A stretch of 47,844 bases of DNA from assembly GCA_030838475.1 (NCBI GenBank), contig JAUZFP010000097.1, positions 1-47,844 of the forward strand, written 5' to 3'. Positions within the stretch are counted from its first letter, which is position 1; each line of letters opens with the position of its first letter. The translations under genes were made by a program, and so were the position numbers. This DNA is from Actinomycetota bacterium. Lineage in GTDB: Bacteria > Actinomycetota > Actinomycetes > Actinomycetales > Microbacteriaceae. Below, in pieces: positions 1 to 9,279 of this stretch. Under the pieces are notes generated by a model, which worked only from the letters and a program-made list of their open reading frames with translations, made no database searches and was not told the origin of the DNA.

Positions 1-23
1 GACGTCAACCTGAAAGGTACACA

Positions 24-1142
24 GTGAAGCTCAAGAATGTGGCAGCGGTGGGCGCGATTGCCCTCGTAACCGCGATTGCACTCTCGTCCTGCTCCAGCCC
101 CGCCCCCACGCCGACGGCAACCAAGTCGGCAGCCGCGCCGACCGTTGACCTCAGCACCCTGTCCGGAACGCTGACCGCTGGTGGATCCAGCGCACAGGCG
201 AACGCAGAGGCCGCATGGACCGCAGCGTTCACCGCTGTGGCGACCGGCGTCACCATCAACTACGACAAGTCGCAGGGCTCCGGCGGTGGCGTGACCAACT
301 GGCTCGGCGGAAGCTACGACTTCGCCGGCACCGACTCGTCGCTCAACCCGACGCAGGTCACCTCGGCCGCGACCACGTGTGGCGCGGGCGGCGGACTCGA
401 CCTCCCCGTCTACCTGTCCGGCGTCGCCATCATCTTCAACCTGGATGGCGTCACCAAGCTCAACCTCGACTCGGCCACCATCGCCAACATCTTCAACAAG
501 AAGATCACGACGTGGAATGACCCGGCCATTGCGGCGTTGAACCCCGGAACGACGCTGCCGAGCGCGCCCATCACGCCCGTTGTCCGCGCTGACGGCTCCG
601 GCACGACGGCGAACTTCACCACCTACCTGAGCGAGAGCCAGCCCACGCTGTGGAGCTACCCGGTTTCGACCGCATGGCCCGTCGCGGGTGAGAGCGCCCA
701 GCAGGGTGGCTCCGGTGTTGTCGCAACGGTTGCCGCCGGCAAGAACACGATCGGCTACGCCGACCAGAGTTCAGTTGCGACCGCCACGCAGGCCTCGATC
801 CAGCTCGGCACGTCGAAGACCTACGTCAAGTACTCCGCCGCGGGTGCGACCAAGGCCTTCAGCGCTGCTGCGGCTGCAGTCCCGACCGGTGACGGCGACC
901 TCAGCCAGCACCTCGACTACACGAAGATCACGGCCACGGGCGCATACCCGATCCCGCTGCTCTCCTACGCGGTCCTGTGCTCGACCTTCAAGGACCCGGC
1001 CCAGGCCAAGCTCGCAACCGCGTACCTCGGTTTCGTGGACAGCACCAACGGCCAGGCCGTCTCGGCGAAGAACGCTGGCTCTGCCCCGCTGCCAGCCTCT
1101 ATCCTCAAAGAGGTTGCCGCCAGCCTGAAGCTGGTCAAGTAG
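24..1142 (+). CDS. pstS: Phosphate ABC transporter substrate-binding lipoprotein PstS
   Basis: Binds inorganic phosphate outside the membrane and delivers it to the PstCA channel. The 372-residue product begins with a lipoprotein signal ending in L-S-S-C, with the lipidated Cys at about residue 23. It then has a Thr/Pro-rich linker and the PstS phosphate-binding signatures AGGSSAQ, SQGSGGGV and RADGSGTT. The GTG start has an AAGG Shine-Dalgarno sequence just upstream. It is the first gene of pstSCAB, with pstC 60 bp downstream. Expression in this family is usually controlled by phosphate starvation through PhoP, but the promoter lies outside the window, so no Pho box can be examined. Confidence 0.96.
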   Translation: MKLKNVAAVGAIALVTAIALSSCSSPAPTPTATKSAAAPTVDLSTLSGTLTAGGSSAQANAEAAWTAAFTAVATGVTINYDKSQGSGGGVTNWLGGSYDFAGTDSSLNPTQVTSAATTCGAGGGLDLPVYLSGVAIIFNLDGVTKLNLDSATIANIFNKKITTWNDPAIAALNPGTTLPSAPITPVVRADGSGTTANFTTYLSESQPTLWSYPVSTAWPVAGESAQQGGSGVVATVAAGKNTIGYADQSSVATATQASIQLGTSKTYVKYSAAGATKAFSAAAAAVPTGDGDLSQHLDYTKITATGAYPIPLLSYAVLCSTFKDPAQAKLATAYLGFVDSTNGQAVSAKNAGSAPLPASILKEVAASLKLVK

Positions 1143-1202
1143 TCCCGTAGTTCCATCCACCGTCTGGCCTGCCCCGGGCAGAAGAGCTCAAGAAAGAATG
1201 AT

Positions 1203-2378
1203 GTGAGCGAAACCCCCGCAGCCCCGTCGAAGTCACACGACAACGACTCGAACGGCCAGACGAGCAAGTTCAGCACCAACGCAAACCGGCCTGGCGCTCC
1301 CCTCGGTGGGAGCGCCAGATCGGTGCGTGCGAAGTCCCGCCCCGCCGACCGGGTCTTCCTCGGCCTGAGCACGGGGGCCGCGGCATCCATCATGGTCATC
1401 CTGGCCGGCGTCGCCATCTTCCTGATCGTGCAGGCCGCTCCCGCGATTGCAGCGAACTGGGCCACGAATCCCGACCTCAACACAGGCGCGACGGCCCACC
1501 ACAACACATTCTGGGGATACGTCGCCCCCTTGATCTGGGGCACCGTCTTCGTTTCGGCCATTGCGCTCATCATCGGTGCGCCGGTTGCCATCGGCATCGC
1601 CCTCTTCATCTCGCACTACGCGCCACGGCGGCTCGCCGGCGTTCTCGGCTATCTGGTCGACCTCCTCGCCGCGGTGCCGTCCGTCGTGTTTGGCCTTTGG
1701 GGCATTTACATCATTCGGCCGTTCCTGCTGCCGGGGACGAACTGGCTGAATCATCACCTCGGCTGGATCCCCTTCTTCAGCGGCACAGCCTCCGCCACGG
1801 GATCGACGGTCCTGGCTGGCGGCATCGTTCTTGCCGTCATGATCCTGCCCATCATCACCTCGATCTCCCGCGAGATTTTCCTGCAGACGCCGCGCCTCAA
1901 CGAGGAGGCGGCCATCGCGATGGGGGCGACGAAGTGGGAAATGGTCCGGCTCGCGGTGTTCCCCTACGCCCGCTCGGGCGTGGTCAGCGCGACCCTGCTC
2001 GGACTGGGACGGGCCCTCGGCGAGACGATGGCGTTCGCACTTATCGTCTCACCGTCACTCATCTTCTCCCTCAAGATCCTCACCGATGGTGAGAATTCGC
2101 AGACGGTAGCGGCCAATATCGCGACGAGTTTCCCCGAGGGAACCCCGCTCCAGCGACAAGCCCTCATCGGGACCGGCCTCATGTTGTTCGTGATCTCGAT
2201 TGCCGTCAACCTGATCGCGCGAATCATCGTCACCCGCACCGGTCCGGACGCAAAGACCCGCAAGGCCAAGAAGCGCATCGAACAACTTCCCCCCTCCGAC
2301 CCAACCTCGGTGCTCGCCCTCGACGACGTGTTGAGCGCAGCGCACCACAGGCAGACAGACGGGACGGCACGAGCATGA
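1203..2378 (+). CDS. pstC: Phosphate ABC transporter permease PstC
   Basis: One half of the membrane channel for high-affinity phosphate uptake. The 391-residue protein has a long polar cytoplasmic N-terminus of about 55 residues, typical of actinobacterial PstC. About six transmembrane segments follow, with the permease EAA-like loop (EEAAIAMGATKWEMVRLAVFP) near residue 235. The start is GTG. The gene overlaps pstA by 4 bp (ATGA), so the two subunits are translationally coupled. Confidence 0.96.
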   Translation: MSETPAAPSKSHDNDSNGQTSKFSTNANRPGAPLGGSARSVRAKSRPADRVFLGLSTGAAASIMVILAGVAIFLIVQAAPAIAANWATNPDLNTGATAHHNTFWGYVAPLIWGTVFVSAIALIIGAPVAIGIALFISHYAPRRLAGVLGYLVDLLAAVPSVVFGLWGIYIIRPFLLPGTNWLNHHLGWIPFFSGTASATGSTVLAGGIVLAVMILPIITSISREIFLQTPRLNEEAAIAMGATKWEMVRLAVFPYARSGVVSATLLGLGRALGETMAFALIVSPSLIFSLKILTDGENSQTVAANIATSFPEGTPLQRQALIGTGLMLFVISIAVNLIARIIVTRTGPDAKTRKAKKRIEQLPPSDPTSVLALDDVLSAAHHRQTDGTARA

Positions 2379-3484
2379 GCGCGCCATCCAGCACCCGCAG
2401 CAGCGTTCCACGGGGCCCCATAGTCAACTCGTTGACGTCCGGTCAGCTGCCCCGATTCATCGAGCTCTACTCCGCGATCGGAGCCTTTCTGGTCAGCGCG
2501 GGCATCCTCGCCCTGATCGGCCGACTCAACGTGGTCGGCGAGCTCGTCGTCACCGCGGTCGTGTACCTGATCGGCATTGGCGTGATGTCGACCCTCGTCG
2601 AAAACCGGCGCAAGGCCACGGACCGCGTCATCCGTGGACTCGTGACCGTCGCCTTCCTGCTCGCGATGACTCCGCTGATCTCCACGCTCGCCACCGTGAT
2701 CATCCGGGGCATCGGCCAGATCAACTGGGCGTTCATCTCAACGACGACCGCGCACGTCTTCGACCCGAAAACCCTGGTCGTCAGCAGCCACACGGGTGCG
2801 TTGCAGTCCATCGTCGGAACGCTCATCATCACGGGGATTGCCGCGCTGATCTCGATCCCTATCGGTATCCTGACCGCCATCTACCTCGTCGAGTACGCCC
2901 GCGGCGGCACGTGGTTGTCTCGCACCGTGACGCTGCTGGTCGACGTCATGACGGGTATCCCGTCCATCGTTGCCGGCCTGTTCGCGTTCTCACTGTTCAC
3001 ACTGTTGTTCGGGCCAAAGGCGTTCAGCGGCTTCTCTGCTGCTGTGGCGCTTTCGGTACTCATGATTCCGATCGTCGTTCGCTCGAGCGAGGAAATGCTC
3101 AAGCTCGTGTCACTCGAGCTACGTGAGGCCTCGTATGCGTTGGGCGTCTCGAAGTTCTCCACCATTACCAAGATCGTGCTCCCGACCGCAATCGCCGGTC
3201 TTGTGACGGGCGTCATGCTCGCCATTGCCCGCGTCATCGGTGAGACGGCTCCCATTTTCGTTACCGCGAGCTTCACCGATAACTTCAACTCGAACGCATT
3301 CGCCGGGCCAATGAACACTCTCGCGGTGCAGGCGTACGCGGCATACAAATTCCCGGGCACCGACATCCAGGCGTCGATCGATTCGGCCTGGGGTGCCGCG
3401 CTGCTCCTGATCATCATCGTCGTGATCCTGAACCTCATTGCACGTATCGTTGCTCGGGTGTTTGCGCCCAAGGGCCTGCGCTGA
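2375..3484 (+). CDS. pstA: Phosphate ABC transporter permease PstA
   Basis: Second permease subunit of the phosphate transporter, 369 residues. It has about six membrane segments and an EAA-type loop (LRELREASYALGVSKFSTITKIVLP region) that contacts the PstB ATPase. Two membrane segments near residues 30-70 and a hydrophilic extracellular stretch before the conserved BPD_transp domain make it somewhat longer at the N-terminus than the Escherichia coli protein, as is common in actinobacteria. Its start overlaps the end of pstC, and pstB follows 42 bp downstream. Confidence 0.96.
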   Translation: MSAPSSTRSSVPRGPIVNSLTSGQLPRFIELYSAIGAFLVSAGILALIGRLNVVGELVVTAVVYLIGIGVMSTLVENRRKATDRVIRGLVTVAFLLAMTPLISTLATVIIRGIGQINWAFISTTTAHVFDPKTLVVSSHTGALQSIVGTLIITGIAALISIPIGILTAIYLVEYARGGTWLSRTVTLLVDVMTGIPSIVAGLFAFSLFTLLFGPKAFSGFSAAVALSVLMIPIVVRSSEEMLKLVSLELREASYALGVSKFSTITKIVLPTAIAGLVTGVMLAIARVIGETAPIFVTASFTDNFNSNAFAGPMNTLAVQAYAAYKFPGTDIQASIDSAWGAALLLIIIVVILNLIARIVARVFAPKGLR

Positions 3485-3526
3485 CCCCCGACCAGACTCA
3501 CCCAAGAAGACAAAGGAATCGCCAGC

Positions 3527-4306
3527 GTGTCCAAGCGAATTGAAGTCAAGGATCTGAACGTCTACTACGGCGACTTCCTTGCCGTCGAGGACGTCTCCAT
3601 CACGATCGAGCCACGCACCGTCACCGCCTTCATCGGGCCGAGTGGATGCGGCAAGTCCACGTTCCTGCGCACCCTGAATCGGATGCACGAGGTCATCCCC
3701 GGCGCATACGTGAAGGGCGAGGTGTTCATCGACGGCAACGATCTGTATGCACCCGGCGTGGACCCGGTACTCGTTCGTCGCCAGGTGGGCATGGTCTTCC
3801 AGCGGCCGAACCCATTCCCGACGATGTCGATCCGCGAGAACGTGCTGGCGGGTGTGCGGCTCAACAACCGTCGCATCTCGAAGGCCGACGCCGACGATCT
3901 CGTCGAGAAGTCCCTGGTGGGCGCCAACCTCTGGAACGAGGTCAAGGATCGCCTTGCCCTCCCCGGCCAGGGCCTCTCCGGCGGCCAACAGCAGCGCCTC
4001 TGCATCGCGCGCGCGATTGCGGTGTCACCCGAGGTCATCCTGATGGACGAGCCCTGCTCGGCCCTCGACCCAATCTCTACGCTCGCGATCGAGGACCTCA
4101 TCGAGGAACTCAAGCAGGAGTACACGATCGTGATCGTGACGCACAACATGCAGCAGGCAAGCCGCGTTTCAGACCACACGGCGTTCTTCAACATCGCGGG
4201 AACCGGCAAGCCGGGCAAGCTCATCGAGTTCAACGACACGAACACGATCTTCTCGAAGCCCACCGTTCAGGCGACCGAGGACTACGTCTCCGGAAAGTTC
4301 GGATAG
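3527..4306 (+). CDS. pstB: Phosphate ABC transporter ATP-binding protein PstB
   Basis: ATPase that powers phosphate import. The 259-residue protein has the Walker A motif GPSGCGKST near residue 37, a Q-loop, the ABC signature LSGGQQQRL and the Walker B motif [13 protein letters not shown]. The length is normal for PstB. The start is GTG after an AAAGGAAT ribosome site. It is the last gene of pstSCAB. No phoU follows, so the usual Pst/PhoU partner is elsewhere. The stop codon is embedded in the first arm of a hairpin (4301-4331) that probably ends the operon. Confidence 0.97.
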   Translation: MSKRIEVKDLNVYYGDFLAVEDVSITIEPRTVTAFIGPSGCGKSTFLRTLNRMHEVIPGAYVKGEVFIDGNDLYAPGVDPVLVRRQVGMVFQRPNPFPTMSIRENVLAGVRLNNRRISKADADDLVEKSLVGANLWNEVKDRLALPGQGLSGGQQQRLCIARAIAVSPEVILMDEPCSALDPISTLAIEDLIEELKQEYTIVIVTHNMQQASRVSDHTAFFNIAGTGKPGKLIEFNDTNTIFSKPTVQATEDYVSGKFG

Positions 4307-4331
4307 GCCGTCGCGAAGCGACGACCTATCC
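4301..4331 (+). terminator. Hairpin at the end of the pst operon
   Basis: The arms GGATAGG and CCTATCC enclose the perfect inner stem CGTCGC-GAA-GCGACG. This makes a 13-bp interrupted hairpin that begins inside the last codons of pstB. There is no clear T run afterwards, so it may act as a U-less actinobacterial terminator or an mRNA-stabilising end. Confidence 0.6.
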
Positions 4332-4336
4332 GAAGA

Positions 4337-4367
4337 TCGAGTAGCGCCGCGAAGCGACGCGTATCGA
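4337..4367. repeat. REP-like extragenic palindrome (TCGAGTAG...GTATCGA), copy 1
   Basis: TCGAGTAG and GTATCGA flank a GC-rich hairpin core of about 16 nt built on CGCGAAGCG. A second element with the same outer blocks but a different core lies at 38470-38497, which suggests a family of short palindromic repeats. It sits between pstB and the convergent gene at 4519-5148. Confidence 0.55.
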
Positions 4368-4398
4368 AATCTCCCGACCAGCTACTGCAAGCCACGAG

Positions 4399-4482
4399 TG
4401 GTCCGGGCCGCAGAACGCCTCTCGGCGCGAGGCCGCTCGAAGCGGCTATTAGTGGAGCCCGGGGTTACTGCGGCCCGGACTA
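4399..4482. other. Large structured intergenic element with a 13-bp outer stem
   Basis: The outer arms GTCCGGGCCGCAG (4401-4413) and CTGCGGCCCGGAC (4468-4480) are perfectly complementary, and pairing can extend by two further pairs. The 54 bases between them contain GCCTC/GAGGC (4417-4433) and CCGCT/AGCGG (4433-4445) hairpins, so the RNA could fold as a multi-branch junction. It separates two convergent genes and could be a bidirectional terminator, a mobile palindromic element or an unrecognised RNA. I see no match to a known family. Confidence 0.5.
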
Positions 4483-4518
4483 ACCATTTTAGCCGATGCC
4501 TGGCGACACTCGACCGGG

Positions 4519-5148
4519 TCAGTCCAACTGGCCCGCGCGCTGAAGACGAGCACCGGTCGCGAACTCGTCGGCGGTCGTCGCAAAGCGATCGGCGCGAGCC
4601 GTGAGTTCGGCGGCGCGCTCGTCCGACGTGAAGTCTGCGTCATCCGCAATGCTCGTTGCACCGGCCGCGCAGACCCGGCAAAATGCTGCGGCGCGATCGA
4701 GCGCGATCGAGAAGTCCCCGACGAATACCCCACGCAGGATCTCGTCGGCGAGATCGGTGATCTCCTCGGGCCCCGTCGGTAGTGGCGCTCCGGCGACCAC
4801 GGGGTCAATCGTCTCGAGCACTTCGCTTCCCCGCTGGAACAGCAGACTGGTCCCCGTCGGGTCCTGTCGGATAAGCAGCCGCAGTAGATAGATGCGCCAG
4901 AGGGCGCCGGGCAGGCTTCGTGCACTCGAGCGCGCCCAGAGCTCAGCAATCGCGTCGATGCCGTGTTCATCGGTGTAGGCGATCAGACGCTCGAGAACGG
5001 CCGGATCGTCGTTCTCGCGTGCCCGTCGAACCAGTGCATGCGCCGTGTCGTGCGCGACACGGAGAATCTGCGCGGGATCTTCTCCGCCCTCGTACTCATC
5101 GAACTTGTCGCCCGAGTATTGAGTGGGTTTGTGAAAATCGTCAGCCAT
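4519..5148 (-). CDS. Conserved hypothetical protein, mostly helical
   Basis: The function is not recognised. The 209-residue product is acidic, rich in Ala, Asp, Glu and Arg, and looks alpha-helical throughout. It has no signal peptide or membrane segment. The N-terminus is polar (MADDFHKPTQYSGDKF), and a segment near residue 75 contains GALWRIYLLRLLI. A pair of cysteines (CRVCAAG) lies near residue 155. The codon usage matches its neighbours and the frame is open over the full length, so the gene appears real. It is a single-gene unit convergent with pstB. Proteins of this general type occur widely in actinobacteria without a secure function. Confidence 0.75.
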   Translation of the reverse strand: MADDFHKPTQYSGDKFDEYEGGEDPAQILRVAHDTAHALVRRARENDDPAVLERLIAYTDEHGIDAIAELWARSSARSLPGALWRIYLLRLLIRQDPTGTSLLFQRGSEVLETIDPVVAGAPLPTGPEEITDLADEILRGVFVGDFSIALDRAAAFCRVCAAGATSIADDADFTSDERAAELTARADRFATTADEFATGARLQRAGQLD

Positions 5149-5187
5149 CCCGTCCAGCCTATGCGCCCCGACTGAACGCGACTGGGG

Positions 5188-6915
5188 CTATCCGAAGGTG
5201 AACGAGTAGGCCGCGAGCCCTGGGCTCAGTGTGATCGTGACCGTCCCGTCGCGGTAGCCGCCCCCCGCCTTCAGGACGTCGTGGATGTCCGGTGGGCCGG
5301 ACACGGGAATCGTCCGGGTGCCCGCCGAATCGGTCACCGTGAGTGTCCCGGTGCCGCCGACGTTCAGGTAGACGTGGGAGCCCTGGTAGTGGAGCCGGAT
5401 GGCCGACTTGCCGCCCGCTGCAGTGATCGACTCCCCGGTCACAGTCCAGTTGCCGCTGAACGCGTAGTCGTCCTGGCCGAGCGCACCCGACGGGAACGCG
5501 TAGTGTCCCGTTCCGGTCTGATATCCGGACGGGCTGCTGAAACTGGTAGTGGGCGCACGCTCGGACCCGAGGTAGGTCTCCGGGGTGAGTGTCTTGGTCG
5601 GTGTCGTGTCCGGCACGTCCGTCGCCTTGGGCAGCGACACACCGGGCTTGGCATCCGTCACCAGCGTGCGAATCAGCTTCTCGGTGCTGCCGTAGTTGCC
5701 CTCGCCGAAGGAGACGTGCCGCACCTGGCCCGTGGCGTCGATGAGATACTCGGCGGGCCAGTACTGGTTGCCGTACGCGGTCCAGGTGTCGAACTCGTTG
5801 TCGAGCGCGATCGGGTACTTGATGCCCTGCTGTTTCGCACTCGCGAGAACGTTTGCCGGGTCGTGCTCGAACGCGTACTCCGGCGCGTGTACACCCACGA
5901 TCACAAATCCATCCTTGGCGTACGACTTGTACCAGGCGTTCAGGTGTGGGGTCGAGCGCTGGCAGTTTATGCAGGAGTACGCCCAGAAATCGATAAGCAC
6001 GACTTTTCCGCGCAGGCTCTTCAGGGTGATCGGCTTGTCGTTTGCCGTGTTGAACCACTGGTCGATCCCGACGAAGGCTGGTGCGGTCCCGCAGTCGACG
6101 AGGGTGCTGACCTCGGGGGCACAGGCCGTGCTCGAGCCCGACTTTGCACCGGCTTCGGTCTTCTTGTCGCCGAAACCAACGGTCGAATTCAGTCCGGCCG
6201 TCGCCGCCTGCAGGTTCTTCGTGTAATCCGGGATGACCTGGAGCAGGAATCCCGGAACGTTGTACAGCGGCACGACCGCCGCGGCCAGGGCGATCATGAC
6301 GACGCCGGCGGTGATGCGGATACCCCGCTGGTGCCGACGAAACGCCTTGAGACTCTCCGCGAGGGTGCGACCGGCCAACGCGAAGGCGAGCAGCGGGATC
6401 GCGACACCGATCGCGAACGCCAGCGTCTCCAGAAGGGTGTCGGCGCTGACCGTGCCCTTCGCTCCGGCGACGGCGACGACAGCGAGCACGGGGCCTGCGC
6501 ACGGCACGAAGACAGCGCCGAGTGCGATGCCCAGCAGGAAGCCGCCGTGGTCTCCCGTCGCCTGGCGTTGCGGGATCCACGCGAACGGCTTCTCAAGGAT
6601 GTGCTGGAATCGCGGAACGATTTGGCCGACACCGATCAGTACCAGGAAGACGATGCCAATCCAGATGATGGTCTCCTGCGGAAGATGCAGCAGGCTGAGC
6701 AGGAACGAGCCGGCAAGCGTGAAGAAGCTGAAGCTGATTACGAGGCCGAGGATGACGAGATACGGCCGCCGACCTCCCGACGGCTTACCCGACTTCGTGA
6801 GGGGACGTGCCGCCTCGGTGCCGCCGGAGAAGAACAGCACCGGCAGCACGGGAATGATGCACGGTGAGATCCCCGTGAGAAGTCCGCCAATGAACCCGAC
6901 GAGGAGTAATCCCAT
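5188..6915 (-). CDS. dipZ: DipZ-type protein: CcdA/DsbD membrane domain fused to a thioredoxin-like domain
   Basis: A membrane thiol-disulfide relay that moves electrons from cytoplasmic thioredoxin to extracytoplasmic partners. The 575-residue form starts at the ATG giving MGLLLVGF; a longer frame upstream to 6987 lacks hydrophobic character. The first roughly 250 residues are a CcdA/DsbD-like domain with about six membrane segments and the two expected cysteines, C19 (in SPCIIP) and C139 (in VPCAGP). A TlpA-like thioredoxin domain follows, with the C-I-N-C active site at C315/C318. The C-terminal 130 residues form a beta-rich domain, as in Mycobacterium DipZ. It is monocistronic, and no cytochrome c genes lie beside it. 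Confidence 0.9.
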   Translation of the reverse strand: MGLLLVGFIGGLLTGISPCIIPVLPVLFFSGGTEAARPLTKSGKPSGGRRPYLVILGLVISFSFFTLAGSFLLSLLHLPQETIIWIGIVFLVLIGVGQIVPRFQHILEKPFAWIPQRQATGDHGGFLLGIALGAVFVPCAGPVLAVVAVAGAKGTVSADTLLETLAFAIGVAIPLLAFALAGRTLAESLKAFRRHQRGIRITAGVVMIALAAAVVPLYNVPGFLLQVIPDYTKNLQAATAGLNSTVGFGDKKTEAGAKSGSSTACAPEVSTLVDCGTAPAFVGIDQWFNTANDKPITLKSLRGKVVLIDFWAYSCINCQRSTPHLNAWYKSYAKDGFVIVGVHAPEYAFEHDPANVLASAKQQGIKYPIALDNEFDTWTAYGNQYWPAEYLIDATGQVRHVSFGEGNYGSTEKLIRTLVTDAKPGVSLPKATDVPDTTPTKTLTPETYLGSERAPTTSFSSPSGYQTGTGHYAFPSGALGQDDYAFSGNWTVTGESITAAGGKSAIRLHYQGSHVYLNVGGTGTLTVTDSAGTRTIPVSGPPDIHDVLKAGGGYRDGTVTITLSPGLAAYSFTFG

Positions 6916-7002
6916 GCACGGAGTATCTCGCAGTTTGCTGAGCGATGCTGAGCAATGTCCTGTGCGGATGCCCCGTCCGCGAGGCACTAGATTTATTGCC
7001 GA

Positions 7003-7075
7003 GGGCCTCTAGCTCAGTTGGTAGAGCATCGGACTTTTAATCCGTTGGTCGTCGGTTCGAGCCCGACGGGGCCCA
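7003..7075 (+). tRNA. tRNA-Lys (anticodon TTT)
   Basis: The cloverleaf is visible. The acceptor arms GGGCCTC and GGGGCCC pair fully with one G-U, followed by an A discriminator base. The D arm is GCTC/GAGC. The anticodon loop CTTTTAA has TTT at positions 34-36. The T arm is GTCGG-TTCGAGC-CCGAC. CCA is not encoded. It is the only RNA gene of the translation apparatus in the window and lies between two minus-strand genes. Confidence 0.96.
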
Positions 7076-7107
7076 CACCGTTGGATCGGTTCGGCGGGTG
7101 ACCCGCC

Positions 7108-9189
7108 CTAGCCGAGATACTGCCGGGTCGCTGCCGCGAACAGCGGTGCCACGTGGAGTGACCACTGCCTGGTCGGATGCACCCCGTCGCGCTTGATCGT
7201 GATACCCGTGGCGAAGATCGGGCACTCCCCGCCGGGCGCGCAGTACCAGCCAACGGTGTTCAGAACGGAAACGTTGCCTTTCGCGACCGCCCTCTCGGCG
7301 GCAGCCCCCTCCGCCCACTCGGCCGGGATGGGGTAGATACACGCGGACGGCGTGCTGAGAGCCGTGTCACAGTCGGCAATGGCAACGCCCCCGGGCGGCG
7401 GTGTCACGAAGATCAGGGATGTGGTGAGTGGACCGAGCTGCGCGGCAGTCGACGACGCCGCCCGCCGCCATTCGGACTGCGCCGCGGCGCCGCTCGCGCC
7501 CGAGGTGAGCCGCCCGAGCCACTGGTAGTTCTCGGTGACGAACACGGCGACCGGGTGCAGTTGTCGGATTCCCTGAACAGCGGCCGCACGCGTGGCGAGG
7601 CATTGGTCGCCCAGCTTCGCGTTGTCGAAATTGACTTTCAGGTCGATAAGAACGCAGTCCGACATGGTGATTCCGCGAATGAAATAGCGATCACCATACG
7701 CAGCGCGCACGGTAGGCAGAAGAGCAACACCGAGCGAGTCCCCCACCACGACGATCGCCGGCTTGCTCGGGTCGCCGAATGCGCAGGAGCCGGGGTCGGA
7801 GATCGACGTCAGCTGGCATCCGTCTTTCTCTTCGGTAGGAATGGCCGCAGCAGCCGCCGATGAGCTCGGCGTGAGTGTCGGCCACTTCTTTGCCTCCAGC
7901 GCGCCGGTGAGTTGGTCCGCAAGTGCGCGTTCTAACGAACCCGCCTTTGTGGGCGGCACAGACGCGGCGGGGCGAATAACGACGGGGGCCGCGGTCCGGT
8001 GCAGGGCGTGGTATCCACCGAGGGCGGCCGAGAACAGCAGCCCGAGGACGAGAAATGCGACACCGCCGCGGAGTACAACGGGACGAAAACGCGCACGCCA
8101 CGCCCGCAGTTGAGTGCGTCGATCCGTTCGGTCTGCGAACCGGTTGAACAGCGGTGACGAATTGAGCGGATTCTCCACAATGAAATACGACGCCGACGCG
8201 AGCAGCAAACTTGCCGCAAGCACAAAGACGATGTAACTCGCCGAGGTCGCCGGTACCACGGCCGCGAGGAGAACGATGACGGGGAAATGCCAGAGATATA
8301 GCGAGTAGGAGATGTCGCCGAGGTACTGGCTTACGGGGTTCGCGAGCACAAATTGCCGGCTCGGCTCGGCGCCAATGCCAGCCATGATTACGAGAAGGGT
8401 TCCCGCCACGGGAAGCAGGCCGAACGGGGCGGGAATCGAGCCGACCGGGGCCGTCGCGATCGCTGCGACAACGACGACCAACAGGCCGAGGTAAGACATG
8501 GCCGTTCGCACCGGCGCCGCAATACTTCGGATGCGCGGCGCGGCGAGCGCAAGGAGACCACCCGCACCCAGCTCCCAGATTCGAGTCAGCGTGTCGAAAT
8601 ACGCAGCGGTCGGATCGGCGGATGACTCGACGATCGCCCAGACGAGTGAGGCGGCCACAAGGCCACCCACGGTAAGCCACGTCAGCGCCACCCCACGGGG
8701 TCGAGACGCGGCCAGGGCAACGAGGGCGATCAGCAGTATGGGCCAGAGCAGATAGAACTGCTCCTCGACGGACAGCGACCAAAAGTGCTGCAGGGGCGAG
8801 GGCGGATCGGATCGCGTGAAGTAGTTCGTGCCAAGCGCGAGAAAGCGCCAGTTGGCGGTGAACACCAACGCGAAGCCCGCGTCGTGAAGCACAGAAAGCG
8901 CACGCTGGCTAGTGAACAGGAGGGCTGAGCCGAGAGTGGTGGCTATCAGGACGACGACAGCCGCGGGAACGATTCGCCGAACTCGCCTTCGGTAGAAGCC
9001 CGCGAGCGAAATGCGTCCCGTGGTTGTCTGCTCGCGCAGCAAAACCCCGGTAATGAGGAACCCCGAAAGTACGAAGAAGACATCGACCCCGAGAAATCCA
9101 CCCACCGGCCAGCCGATGAGATGATTGGCGATGACGAGAACCACGGCGACCGCTCGAAGACCCTGAAGATCTCGGCGCTTTCGCTGCAT
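7108..9189 (-). CDS. Acyltransferase-3 membrane protein with a C-terminal SGNH domain (OafB-like)
   Basis: Probably O-acetylates a cell-surface glycan. The 693-residue protein starts with an acyltransferase-3 domain: about ten membrane segments over residues 1-370, with the early motifs RAVAVVLVIANH (catalytic-type His) and FFVLSGFLIT and the SVEEQFYLLWP block. A linker leads to an extracytoplasmic SGNH hydrolase-like domain at about residues 450-690. There the GDS nucleophile block is VVGDSLG and the terminal Asp-His block is DGVHP. This two-domain plan matches bacterial O-acetyltransferases such as OafB. The acceptor cannot be told from context, because no polysaccharide genes are nearby. 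Confidence 0.88.
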   Translation of the reverse strand: MQRKRRDLQGLRAVAVVLVIANHLIGWPVGGFLGVDVFFVLSGFLITGVLLREQTTTGRISLAGFYRRRVRRIVPAAVVVLIATTLGSALLFTSQRALSVLHDAGFALVFTANWRFLALGTNYFTRSDPPSPLQHFWSLSVEEQFYLLWPILLIALVALAASRPRGVALTWLTVGGLVAASLVWAIVESSADPTAAYFDTLTRIWELGAGGLLALAAPRIRSIAAPVRTAMSYLGLLVVVVAAIATAPVGSIPAPFGLLPVAGTLLVIMAGIGAEPSRQFVLANPVSQYLGDISYSLYLWHFPVIVLLAAVVPATSASYIVFVLAASLLLASASYFIVENPLNSSPLFNRFADRTDRRTQLRAWRARFRPVVLRGGVAFLVLGLLFSAALGGYHALHRTAAPVVIRPAASVPPTKAGSLERALADQLTGALEAKKWPTLTPSSSAAAAAIPTEEKDGCQLTSISDPGSCAFGDPSKPAIVVVGDSLGVALLPTVRAAYGDRYFIRGITMSDCVLIDLKVNFDNAKLGDQCLATRAAAVQGIRQLHPVAVFVTENYQWLGRLTSGASGAAAQSEWRRAASSTAAQLGPLTTSLIFVTPPPGGVAIADCDTALSTPSACIYPIPAEWAEGAAAERAVAKGNVSVLNTVGWYCAPGGECPIFATGITIKRDGVHPTRQWSLHVAPLFAAATRQYLG

Positions 9190-9279
9190 GGCGAAACTCT
9201 ATCGGGTAGGCGCCAGCGGTCCTTTACCGAGAATGCGGAGGGACCGGACTCACATCCGGCCACTCTAAGATCGGGCATC

